Shown: positions 26,283-34,644 of the stretch, in pieces
Layout of the letters: each line of letters starts with the position of its first letter
How positions within the stretch are numbered: the stretch's first letter is position 1
Source: Paenibacillus eucommiae
Lineage (GTDB): Bacteria; Bacillota; Bacilli; Paenibacillales; NBRC-103111
DNA length: 64,000 nt
Assembly (NCBI RefSeq): GCF_017874215.1
Contig: NZ_JAGGLB010000006.1
Coordinates: 124,001-188,000, forward strand
Direction of reading: 5' to 3'
The notes under the pieces: model-generated
The model's database searches: none
What the model saw: only the letters and a program-made list of their open reading frames with translations
Told to the model about the DNA's origin: nothing
Position numbers and translations under genes: made by a program

Positions 26283-28424
26283 ATGAAAAGGCTAACAGGC
26301 AGATGGTATCTACTGGTCTCTTTGATCCTTGCAGCCGTCGTCATGCCAATGGCTGCAGCGGCCGAGGTTGTATATGAAACGAATACGAAGGACAGCGAAG
26401 GATATTTGCTGCGTACACAGCCAGCTTATTATCCTTCGGGAATGATAGGTCTGGACCTGGTTGTTCCGGATAAGGACCAGCCGGATGTCAACGTCCCGTC
26501 ACCCATGCGCAATCCGAAGGATGTGTTTATCGACAGCCGCAATCATATTTATGTTGCTGATACGGGGAACAGCCGGGTTATCGAATTCAGCGAGACAGGG
26601 AAGTGGCTCCGTTATATTACTTTACCGGAAAGTCCGTTAAATAAGCCGGAGGGCATTTTTGTCAGCGATAGCTTCGACATCTATATTGCTGATACCGGGA
26701 ATAAACGGGTTGTACGCCTCGATAAGGAAGGCAAGCTGCTCAAGGAATTCGGCCGCCCGGTTTCAAAGTATATTCCGGAAGCTTATAAATACGACCCGGT
26801 CAAGCTTATTGTCGACAAGCGCGGATTTCTTTACATTGCGACGCTTGGCAGCTACCAAGGGCTGCTTCAGCTGGATACAGAAGGGGAGTTTCAAAGCTTT
26901 TACGGTGCTAATGCAACTCCGTTCTCGGCTTTGGACGCTTTGAAGCGCATGCTGTATACGAAGCAGATGTACGCCAATGAAACGAGCAAGCTGCCTGGCT
27001 CGATCAGCAGCATCGCAGTTGACAATGACGGCTTTGTTTACACAACGACATCAGGTTTCAATGTCACAATGGGGCAAATCAAGAAATTGAACACTCGCGG
27101 CAAAAATATCCTGCATCAGGATCCGGGAAGTACTGTAACTCCCGACAATTACGGAGTTACACGGCCGTCAGACCTCAAAAATATGCCCGGAGCTGTGCCA
27201 CAGCTGACGGATCTGTGCATTGATGAGAACGGCAATATAACTATGATTGATGCAACCTTCAAATACATCAGCCAGTTCGATTCGGCTGGTAATCTGCTTT
27301 TTTTCTGGGCAGGTCCGACGTCCAGCGATACGACGCAGCTTGGTCTGATCAAGAACCCGGTAGCGATCGATGCAAATTCCAATAATGATTTGTTTATTCT
27401 AGACGAGCAAGAGGGTGTTGTACAAATATTCCGGCTCACAGAGTTTGGGAAAAAGGTGAATGAAGCGAACCGGTTAACGCTGCAAGGGTTTTATGAGGAA
27501 AGTGAGGGACCCTGGAAAGAGGTGCTCCGGCTTCATGCAGCCTTCAGTCCGGCGATGGGTGGCTTAGCCAAAGCAGCCTACAAGCGGGGAGACTATGAGC
27601 AGGCGCTCGATTATTTCCAGCAGAGCGGTAAGCGGCAGGGCTACTCGGATGCATTTTGGCAAATTCGGCTGCAATGGTTTCAGCGCCATTTTTCAATGTT
27701 AGCTTCTGCTGTCGTTATAATAACGCTGCTGTTATGGCTGTCTAACTTAGTGACGAGAAATAGGTCATGGCGTCAAAGCCTAAGAAATCGCCAGCGCTCT
27801 GCTCACCCTGCTGTGGTTCAGCTAAAGCATGTATTTTACATTTTAAAACATCCGATCGACGGCTTTACCGCCATTCGTCATGAAGCGAGAGGAGGGTATA
27901 TAAGCGGCTTTATCGTTCTGCTTTTAGCTTATTTAGGGCATGCCTTCAGCCGTCTGTATACCAGCTTTCCTTTCAACCCGGTTCCTATGCATAAAGTCAA
28001 TCTGCTGGGTTTGTTGGGGCAATTTCTGCTTATTTGGATCGGATGGGTCGTTTCAAATTATTTAGTCAGCTCCATTTACCGCGGGGAAGGGCGTTTCAAG
28101 GATGTATGCGTAGGCAGCGCCTATGCGCTGATGCCTTTGGCCCTAGTTGGGATTCCACTAGCCGCCATTTCCAATATCTTGACCTATTCGGAATTATCCA
28201 TCTATCAATTTCTTGATCATGGAATGATGGTATGGGCAGCATTGTTGTTTTTCTGGAGTATTCAAGCGATTCATAATTACTCGGTTGGCGAGACGCTGAT
28301 GAACATCGCGCTCAGCATGTTTACTTTTATCATTCTGGTCATTCTTGCTATCATCATGCTCGGGCTGACTAACGATTTATTCGATTTCATTTATGAAGTG
28401 TTCCAGGAGGTGCGGCTGCGATGA
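26283..28424 (+). CDS. NHL-repeat and YIP1-domain membrane protein
   Basis: This 713-residue membrane protein has an N-terminal signal peptide (SLILAAVVMPMAAAAE). About residues 75-370 form an NHL-type beta-propeller, with repeats such as NPKDVFIDSRNHIYVADTGN and KPEGIFVSDSFDIYIADTGN. A short TPR-like section (residues 385-450; GDYEQALDYFQQSG) precedes a membrane helix at about 475. The C-terminal 180 residues are a multi-span domain of the YIP1 type (HPIDGFTAIRHE, several helices). The propeller should be outside the cell, so it may bind a sugar polymer or a partner protein. The stop overlaps the next start (ATGA). I know of no assigned function for this architecture. Its fixed place within a sugar transporter operon suggests a scaffold or accessory role. 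Confidence 0.75.
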   Translation: MKRLTGRWYLLVSLILAAVVMPMAAAAEVVYETNTKDSEGYLLRTQPAYYPSGMIGLDLVVPDKDQPDVNVPSPMRNPKDVFIDSRNHIYVADTGNSRVIEFSETGKWLRYITLPESPLNKPEGIFVSDSFDIYIADTGNKRVVRLDKEGKLLKEFGRPVSKYIPEAYKYDPVKLIVDKRGFLYIATLGSYQGLLQLDTEGEFQSFYGANATPFSALDALKRMLYTKQMYANETSKLPGSISSIAVDNDGFVYTTTSGFNVTMGQIKKLNTRGKNILHQDPGSTVTPDNYGVTRPSDLKNMPGAVPQLTDLCIDENGNITMIDATFKYISQFDSAGNLLFFWAGPTSSDTTQLGLIKNPVAIDANSNNDLFILDEQEGVVQIFRLTEFGKKVNEANRLTLQGFYEESEGPWKEVLRLHAAFSPAMGGLAKAAYKRGDYEQALDYFQQSGKRQGYSDAFWQIRLQWFQRHFSMLASAVVIITLLLWLSNLVTRNRSWRQSLRNRQRSAHPAVVQLKHVFYILKHPIDGFTAIRHEARGGYISGFIVLLLAYLGHAFSRLYTSFPFNPVPMHKVNLLGLLGQFLLIWIGWVVSNYLVSSIYRGEGRFKDVCVGSAYALMPLALVGIPLAAISNILTYSELSIYQFLDHGMMVWAALLFFWSIQAIHNYSVGETLMNIALSMFTFIILVILAIIMLGLTNDLFDFIYEVFQEVRLR

Positions 28425-30703
28425 TATGGAAACTACCTATCAGCAAAAAGAATACGATGCTTTTGCTGCTCGCAGCGGCGTTGATTGTATTCGCTGCTTT
28501 TCATCTTGACCTGACTGCATTGGATGAGGGAAAAGGGGAAGCGCTGCAATTTCCGGCAAGTACGGTGCCGCAAGTTGAGCCGGGGTTGGATGAGCTGCCG
28601 AACCCTGCGGATTTTCAACTGGCTGCACAAAATGACAAACTGAGGCTGCTGATGGACCCGAAGACCGGCCATTTCAAGGTGGAGGACAAGCGAAGTGGCA
28701 GCGTCTGGCATTCTTATCCAAACCCGGAGCAATGGGAAAAAGAGGATCTCATTAAAGAAGGCAGCCTGTGGCGCTATCATCTGCGCTCTCCTGTCATGTT
28801 TCAATATATGGATTTTTCCGATCATAAAAGCTCGCCGAAGGATGCCAATATGATCAGCGAAAACGGAACGATCAAGGATTTGCAGATGCTGCCTGACGGT
28901 TTTAAACTGACGTTCGACATGCCCTCCAAGCAAATTGCCGTACCGGTTGAGGTGAAGCTGGAAGATGATTCTGTCGTTACGCGTATATTGGATGAAGGCT
29001 TAAGTGAAGGCAGCCTGAGCTTAATTTGGATTCGGCTGTACCCGTTTTTCGGTGCCCAGCAATCAGCAGACCCGGATGGATATATGTTTATTCCTGATGG
29101 CTCCGGTGCGCTGATGAAGTTCCGGGATAACCATATGAACGTGAACAAGCTTTACCGCGAGCCGGTTTACGGCCAAGACCTGTCTTTTAAAGTGAGTAAT
29201 TTGGACGGGACGCGCAGCCCCGCTATGATGCCGGTATTCGGGATTAAATCCGGAGCGCAGGGCTTCATTTCGGTTGTGGAGGATGGGGCGGAATATGCAG
29301 ATATTACGGCTTCGCCTGCCGGTGTATTTGGCCGGTATAACTGGAATACGGCGCAAATGAATTACCGGTCGACGTTCAAGCAGGTTACGAATGCGAAGAA
29401 AAACCGCTCCTTCATCACATACAACAAGGAAGAGCGTTTCGGCAGCGACCGGGTTGTGCGTTATATGCTGCTTGATAAAGCGGATGCCGATTATGTGGGC
29501 ATGGCAGCCCGTTACCGGCAGTATTTGATGGAGAAACACGGACTTAAGAAGCTTGAGCCGAAGAGCTCTAACATTCCGCTGGAAATTACGCTACTTGGAG
29601 CCGATACGGAAACAGGATTTGTGAAGGACAAGTATTTGAAGCAGACAACGACAGCCCAAGCGAAGCAAATTGTGAGTGAGCTGCACGAGCTCGGCATCAA
29701 AAACATGACAGTCCATTACAAAGGCTGGCAAAATGGCGGATACAGCTCATCCGGAGGACTGCTTCCGGTCGATTCGCGGATTGGTGGCAACGAAGGGATG
29801 AAGCAGCTCGTGGAATTCGCGCATTCGCTGGACATTCCGGTTTATCTGGATGCTGATTATTCGAGTAATAACTCAGGCAGGGACGGGTTCAGGAAGAGGA
29901 ACCATGGATTACGTGACATGGGAGGATCGCCCATTCGTGATTTGGTGAGCTTAAAATTTCTGGACAAAGTGATTGACAAGGATATGGAAGCTTATCAAAG
30001 CTTAGGCATTGACGGTTTGCGGTTGACCGGACTCGGGCGCTACCTCAATAGCGATTTCAATTCAAAATACGCAGCGTCAAGGCACGAAAGCCTGCAGTTG
30101 CAGGGAAATATTTTCGACAAATTCAAGGAAGGTGTAGGCCAAGTGCAAGGTACTGCTGCCAATTTCTATACCTTGCCATATGTGAACAGCATCAGCCGTC
30201 TGCCCAATGATTACTCGTACGATCTATTCTCGGACAGCTCCGTTCCTTTTGCACAAATTGCCCTGCACGGACTCATCTCGTATACATCGGAGTATATCAA
30301 CGAGCGGCAGCAGTATCGCAATGATTTTTTGCGTGATCTGGAATATGGCGTCAACCCGTCATTTATTTTCACCTATTCAAACGAGGAAAAAAGCAAATAT
30401 ACAAAAGGGCTGCATCTCTTTAGTTCCAATTATGCCGTATGGGAGCAAGCAGCCGTAGAGGAGTACCGGATTTTCAATGAAGTGCTGGGCAGCGTCCAGG
30501 GACAGTTTATTGCAGCTCACCGGACACTCGCCGACAAAGTAAAAGAAACGACCTATGAGGATGGCACGCGTGTTATTGTCAATTACAATCCGGAGCCTTA
30601 TGTCAGTGGCGATACCAGTGGCGAAAACAGTAGCGATACTAGCGGTGGCATTCGCGTAGAAGGGCAGAGCTATATAGTCATCCGGGGAGGAGGCACAAAA
30701 TGA
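28421..30703 (+). CDS. DUF5696-domain membrane-anchored protein, glycosidase-like fold suspected
   Basis: This 760-residue protein has one N-terminal membrane helix (about 10-28; TMLLLLAAALIVFAAFHL) and a large outside portion. The beta-sandwich N-terminal half (DKLRLLMDPKTGHFKVEDK, SGSVWHSYP) and a TIM-barrel-like second half (ELHELGIKNMTVHYKGWQNG, SLDIPVYLDADYS, SLGIDGLRLTGLG) recall large glycoside hydrolases. I recognise it as DUF5696-like, a family of unknown function. Aspartates in these strands are candidates for catalysis, but no family motif fixes them. It overlaps both neighbours by four bases (ATGA), so it is translationally coupled to the YIP1 protein and to a permease. An outer-surface enzyme that trims a polymer before uptake is my inference. 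Confidence 0.72.
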   Translation: MIWKLPISKKNTMLLLLAAALIVFAAFHLDLTALDEGKGEALQFPASTVPQVEPGLDELPNPADFQLAAQNDKLRLLMDPKTGHFKVEDKRSGSVWHSYPNPEQWEKEDLIKEGSLWRYHLRSPVMFQYMDFSDHKSSPKDANMISENGTIKDLQMLPDGFKLTFDMPSKQIAVPVEVKLEDDSVVTRILDEGLSEGSLSLIWIRLYPFFGAQQSADPDGYMFIPDGSGALMKFRDNHMNVNKLYREPVYGQDLSFKVSNLDGTRSPAMMPVFGIKSGAQGFISVVEDGAEYADITASPAGVFGRYNWNTAQMNYRSTFKQVTNAKKNRSFITYNKEERFGSDRVVRYMLLDKADADYVGMAARYRQYLMEKHGLKKLEPKSSNIPLEITLLGADTETGFVKDKYLKQTTTAQAKQIVSELHELGIKNMTVHYKGWQNGGYSSSGGLLPVDSRIGGNEGMKQLVEFAHSLDIPVYLDADYSSNNSGRDGFRKRNHGLRDMGGSPIRDLVSLKFLDKVIDKDMEAYQSLGIDGLRLTGLGRYLNSDFNSKYAASRHESLQLQGNIFDKFKEGVGQVQGTAANFYTLPYVNSISRLPNDYSYDLFSDSSVPFAQIALHGLISYTSEYINERQQYRNDFLRDLEYGVNPSFIFTYSNEEKSKYTKGLHLFSSNYAVWEQAAVEEYRIFNEVLGSVQGQFIAAHRTLADKVKETTYEDGTRVIVNYNPEPYVSGDTSGENSSDTSGGIRVEGQSYIVIRGGGTK

Positions 30704-31560
30704 GCGGCAAAAGAAGAATGAAAGCTGGAATGCTCCGTAAAATCGAAGGCTCCCTGTTCATTGCCCCATGGATCATCGGCTTTCTTGCGTTCATGGCATA
30801 CCCGCTTGGTTACTCGTTCTATATGAGCTTTAACAATGTCCGAATCGTAGCTACAGGTATCAAAGTCGAGTATCAGGGGCTAAACCACTACAAGTATATT
30901 TTGTTCGAGAACGGGTACTTGCTCTACAATCTGCTCTTCCCTTTCTTGCGCCAAGCCTTGCTGATGCTGCCGGTCATCGTCGTTTTCGCCCTTCTTGTGG
31001 CTGTCATGCTGAATCAGAATTTCAGAGGCCGGATGCTGTTCCGCTCCATTTTCTTTCTACCTGTTATTTTCACGACCGGGCAAGTGGTGCAGGAATTTAT
31101 TTCGCAGGGGAAAGGCGATCTCGGTTTTTTGACCAGATACAACATCTCGGACGTAATTACGCAAAATTTGAATCCCGTATGGGCGTCGCCGATCATCAGC
31201 ATCATGGAATCATTTGTGCTCGTATTGTGGTATTCTGGCGTGCAAATTCTGATCTTCCTGGCCGGCCGGCAGACGATTTCGAATTCAGTGTATGAAGCAG
31301 CGCGCATCGATGGCGCCAGCCCGTGGGATACCTTTTGGAAAATAACGCTGCCCGGCATGATGCCCTTCGTGCTGCTCAACCTGATTTACACGACAGTCGA
31401 TTTGTTCACGTTTCCGACGAATCCAATCCTGATGCAGATGACCATGAGCAATAGCGGGCTTTCCAGCGCAATCGCCTGGATTTATTTTGGGATCATTTTC
31501 ATATTCCTGGGCACTGTGTTCTGGCTGTTCAGCAGGATTACAAGGACTTCACGGGCTTAA
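30700..31560 (+). CDS. Sugar ABC transporter permease, second pair, F type
   Basis: This 286-residue inner-membrane permease starts at ATG 30700, overlapping the DUF5696 gene by four bases, behind GGGGAGGAGG. The first helix region reads GSLFIAPWIIGFLAFMAYPL, and the EAA loop is EAARIDGASPWDTFW, the canonical form. It closely fits the MalF/LacF-type family. Its expected G-type partner is at 32111, but a MITE-like element now separates the two genes by 550 bp. It has no separate binding protein and may share the lipoprotein at 21193. Confidence 0.9.
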   Translation: MSGKRRMKAGMLRKIEGSLFIAPWIIGFLAFMAYPLGYSFYMSFNNVRIVATGIKVEYQGLNHYKYILFENGYLLYNLLFPFLRQALLMLPVIVVFALLVAVMLNQNFRGRMLFRSIFFLPVIFTTGQVVQEFISQGKGDLGFLTRYNISDVITQNLNPVWASPIISIMESFVLVLWYSGVQILIFLAGRQTISNSVYEAARIDGASPWDTFWKITLPGMMPFVLLNLIYTTVDLFTFPTNPILMQMTMSNSGLSSAIAWIYFGIIFIFLGTVFWLFSRITRTSRA

Positions 31561-31567
31561 TTCTAAT

Positions 31568-32056
31568 GGCTCAAAACAGAAATCAGTGCTTGACGAAGAA
31601 AACAGAAGATACAAATGGAAAACATCTGCTAATCCTGTATGGTTGAATGTCCTATCCAACAACAAAAGAGGAAAGACGACCCATGCAGAATCCGTAGTTC
31701 ACAACGACGGTAGATATCCTCAGAAATGGAAAGGAGCTGTCTCTAATGGTCACCGCTGACCTTTAGAGGCTGATTTTTACATATTCACGATTCTAAGGGA
31801 CATCCGCGACCACTAGAAGGTGGTTTTCCCCACAATCGCGCCCTTTTCAGCCTGTAAGGGACAAAAGTGGCTGTTATAATCTCATTTCGCTGCATGTCCG
31901 CTTCTAACGGACTGCGGTGACCGCTAGCTCTAGTGTTATCCTCGCCGAATATAGCTATGACGAGTACCGGGCCGGTATAAAGCTGGCATTTTCGTAGTAT
32001 TTAACTGCCACCCTAATGTTAGCTTGACTGTCAAGCACTGATGATTAGGTTGAGCC
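31568..32056 (-). mobile_element. MITE-like non-coding element, copy 2, inverted
   Basis: This is a 489-bp element homologous to 14864-15329 in the opposite orientation, with the same terminal inverted repeats (GGCTCAA at the left, TTGAGCC at the right). An exact 8-bp direct repeat, ATTCTAAT, flanks it (31560-31567 and 32057-32064), as expected for a target duplication. The left copy includes the last base of the preceding stop codon. Compared with copy 1 it carries about 25 extra bases near its outer third. It accounts for nearly all of the gap between the permease genes at 30700 and 32111. Confidence 0.85.
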
Positions 32057-32110
32057 ATTCTAATTTAGGAAGAAAGTTTTGCTCGTGCAGAACTCTAGGG
32101 AGGGAAGCAG

Positions 32111-33076
32111 ATGGAACCTTTGAATGGGTGGGGAAAAAAGGGATATAACGATTTGACTTGGCGAAAAGGACTGCGCAGCACCCGTTACTTCATTTTGGGG
32201 AAAGAAGCTGACAAAGGGCTCATTTTCCGGGTATTCATCTACCTGATTTTGATAGATACCGCCTATATATATTTGAATCCAATCTTTTATATGATCGCGA
32301 GCATGGTCAAAAACGCCACAGATCTTATCGATCCGGCGGTTTATTGGGTGCCGCGGGTTATTTATACAGGGGTGCTTCAGGAAGCTTGGGAGATGCTCCA
32401 GTATCCAAAGGCGCTCATGCTGAGTACTGGCTTGTCATTGAGTGTTGCCCTGCTGCAGACAATTTCTTGCGCGGTGGCGGGTTACGCCTTTGCAAGGCTG
32501 GAGTTTCCGTTTAAAAGGTTTTGGATGTTCTGCCTGCTCCTCTCATTCATCGTGCCGGTGCAGGTGCTCATTTTGCCCAATTTATTGGTAGCCAGCCAGT
32601 TGAAGCTGATTCCGTCTTATCTTCCGATTATACTGCCAGCCCTGTTTGGACATGGACTTAAGGGAGCATTGTTCGTCATTATTTATCGTCAATTTTTCTC
32701 TACGCAGCCCAAAGAGCTGGAAGAAGCAGCGAAGATAGATGGGGCCAGCGTATTCCGTATTTTTTTCAAAGTGATGCTGCCGCTTGCCAAACCGGCCATA
32801 CTTGTTGTCTTCCTGTTTTCGTTCGTTTGGACATGGAATGATTATTATTTGCCCAGCATGTACTTAATCGGATCCCAGGACGTTCCACTATCTATGGGCA
32901 TCTCGCAAATCGCTTTGCAATTGAATCAGAAAGCAGCTGAAGTCGGCCCGTCCATCTTCGATGAACCACTGAAAATGGCCACGTCATTCCTTATCATTCT
33001 GCCTCCGCTGCTACTATATGGCTTTGCCCAGCGTTGGTTTGTCGAAAGTGTGGAGAGGACAGGGATAGTAGAATAG
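32111..33076 (+). CDS. Carbohydrate ABC transporter permease, second pair, G type
   Basis: This 321-residue inner-membrane permease is the likely partner of the 30700 product. ATG at 32111 follows AGGGAGGG. It has a cytoplasmic tail, then six expected membrane segments (VFIYLILIDTAYIYLNPIFY, FRVFIYL), AGYAFARLEFPFKRFW, VPVQVLILPNLLVASQLKL and the EAA loop EEAAKIDGASVF. The pattern is that of MalG/LacG proteins. It was probably in the same transcript as 30700 until the MITE entered, and it may now rely on read-through or a promoter within the element. No clear terminator follows. Confidence 0.9.
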   Translation: MEPLNGWGKKGYNDLTWRKGLRSTRYFILGKEADKGLIFRVFIYLILIDTAYIYLNPIFYMIASMVKNATDLIDPAVYWVPRVIYTGVLQEAWEMLQYPKALMLSTGLSLSVALLQTISCAVAGYAFARLEFPFKRFWMFCLLLSFIVPVQVLILPNLLVASQLKLIPSYLPIILPALFGHGLKGALFVIIYRQFFSTQPKELEEAAKIDGASVFRIFFKVMLPLAKPAILVVFLFSFVWTWNDYYLPSMYLIGSQDVPLSMGISQIALQLNQKAAEVGPSIFDEPLKMATSFLIILPPLLLYGFAQRWFVESVERTGIVE

Positions 33077-33232
33077 CGGTAATCGGGGTAATGGATGTTC
33101 GATGTTTCCGCTTAAACGTTCCGTGCAGGCCAAGTATCAAATTTGTTGTAAAATCGTAAAATCGTAAAATTGCAGGTATCTCCTCACAAAACCAAATGTT
33201 GAGAGAAAACTTCTACACTTATGCTGGCTTAG

Positions 33233-33411
33233 AAAATCATCTACCTTAAAATGGCGCCTTCGGGGACTGTTGACAAAAGCCAATACTACGAAAAATGACT
33301 TTTAGATACCCAGTGTTTATGCGGGTTCTCAAACGTCAATTTTCGTCAATAAGGTAATTTGTCAACAGTCCTTTCGGGCGTCATTTTGATGAGCGTGTTT
33401 TAGATGATTTT
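33233..33411. repeat. 179-bp imperfect inverted-repeat element
   Basis: The two ends are long imperfect inverted repeats. They share AAAATCATCTA (33233-33243) and its inverse TAGATGATTTT (33401-33411), AAAATGGCGCC against GGGCGTCATTTT, and GGACTGTTGACAAA against TTTGTCAACAGTCC. It has no coding capacity. It resembles a MITE or the joined ends of an insertion sequence. The remainder of the 930-bp gap from 33077 to 34006 holds the stem-loop array at 33548-33746 and nothing else I can name. Confidence 0.65.
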
Positions 33412-33547
33412 ACTATATCGATTTAAAGCTTTAAATCAATAAATTTATAAGACTACAGAGCTATAAAGCATTAAACTGAACACGAAAACCGCGCATCAAC
33501 TACACAAAAACCACACCGAACACCACAAGCACGAAACTCAAAGTTAC

Positions 33548-33746
33548 GATCCTCCATTTAGTGATGTTTTTCATCACTAAATGGAGGATCATGCCGTCAA
33601 ATTGGCTCTTTAGCGATGTTTTTCATCGTTATTGAAGCCATTTGTTTGCTTTTTTGCTAGGTTTTGAACTTTTAACGATGTTTTTCATCATTAAGTGAGA
33701 GGTTTACAGTAAATTGGGCTCCATAGCGATGAAAAACATCGTTAAC
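33548..33746. repeat. Four-unit stem-loop array, AACGATG/CATCGTT family, copy 2
   Basis: Units lie at 33548-33590, 33606-33632, 33669-33695 and 33722-33746, centres about 50, 63 and 52 bp apart. The first has a perfect 19-bp stem (GATCCTCCATTTAGTGATG) with a loop of five T. The fourth is inverted (A-rich loop), as in copy 1 at 6111-6293. No gene is seen. Confidence 0.8.
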
Positions 33747-34006
33747 TCAGGCGTTGGTGTGTAGCAGTATACTTCAAGCCTGCTCCCGCCAATAGGTGGG
33801 GGTATTTGTTGCTCACACCGCCGCAGGAGTCAGCGGATGTTTACGGGGGCGGCTGATCCCGGGTGAAATGGAGGTCGTACGTTTGCTCTGCATCCTTACA
33901 GTCGGCGGACCATTCCGAACGACTGAATGTCAAACGACCGGGACTAGAACTTTCCACTCGACAGTAATTTATAGTATGCTAAAACTATAAGAGAGGAGAG
34001 GGATTT

Positions 34007-34501
34007 ATGGTTAAACAACTGATCGTAGGCGACGCAATGAAAGAAATGGCCTCTACGCGCCGCATTCTGGAACGCTTGCCAGAAGAGCATATGTCGTGGA
34101 AGCCGCACGAGAAATCGATGACGCTTGGCGGGCTGGCCACGCACCTGGTCAACCTGCTGAACTGGAAAATCGCGATTCTTCAGTACCCGGAGTTCGATCT
34201 TTCGACCGTGCCGCAGCGGCGGGAGCCTTTGGTAAACCGCGCTGACGTTCTGGAGGAGTTCGATGCGAACGTCGGCAAGTTTGAAAAGCTGCTCGCCGAA
34301 TGCGACGAGCAAACGCTCGGCGAGGAATGGACACTGCGCCACGGCAGCCATATCATCCTCAGCGAGCCGCGGGCGATCGCGCTCCGCACTTTCGGATTAA
34401 GCCACATGGTCCACCACCGGGCGCAGCTCGGGGTATACTTCCGGCTTCTCGATATTCCGGTGCCGGGCTTCTACGGTCCCTCGGCCGACGAGCAAGCCTA
34501 A
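34007..34501 (+). CDS. DinB-family protein
   Basis: This 164-residue protein is of the DinB/YfiT four-helix bundle family, whose members bind a divalent metal through three histidines and often act as thiol-dependent transferases or hydrolases. The likely ligands are in ATHLVNL (about residue 46) and in SHMVHHRAQLGVYFRLLD near the C-terminus. ATG at 34007 follows AGAGGAGAGGG. The gene is visibly richer in G+C than all its neighbours, which suggests recent acquisition. It stands alone between the stem-loop array and a convergent cluster. The cellular role cannot be told. Confidence 0.85.
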   Translation: MVKQLIVGDAMKEMASTRRILERLPEEHMSWKPHEKSMTLGGLATHLVNLLNWKIAILQYPEFDLSTVPQRREPLVNRADVLEEFDANVGKFEKLLAECDEQTLGEEWTLRHGSHIILSEPRAIALRTFGLSHMVHHRAQLGVYFRLLDIPVPGFYGPSADEQA

Positions 34502-34579
34502 AGAACTAAGTTTCTCGATCCGTTACGCGACAAACAGTCGCAGGGCACCCGCATAGCCATGAGATCATGTAAGCGTCAA

Positions 34580-34608
34580 AAGGCCCCCACCTCAAACGAA
34601 GTGGGGGC
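34580..34608 (-). terminator. Terminator between convergent genes
   Basis: GCCCCCAC (34583-34590) pairs with GTGGGGGC (34601-34608). Read on the reverse strand the stem is followed by CCTTTT, so it most likely ends the reverse-strand operon whose last gene stops at 34645. The forward side has no T tract. Confidence 0.65.
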
Positions 34609-34644
34609 TAAAGCTACTTAAAGGTCTTAAAGGCAGTCTTCTCG

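Noticed and set aside
33796..33990. Open frame of 64 codons upstream of the DinB gene
   Set aside because: No ribosome site, no recognisable sequence, and it lies in repeat-rich intergenic DNA.
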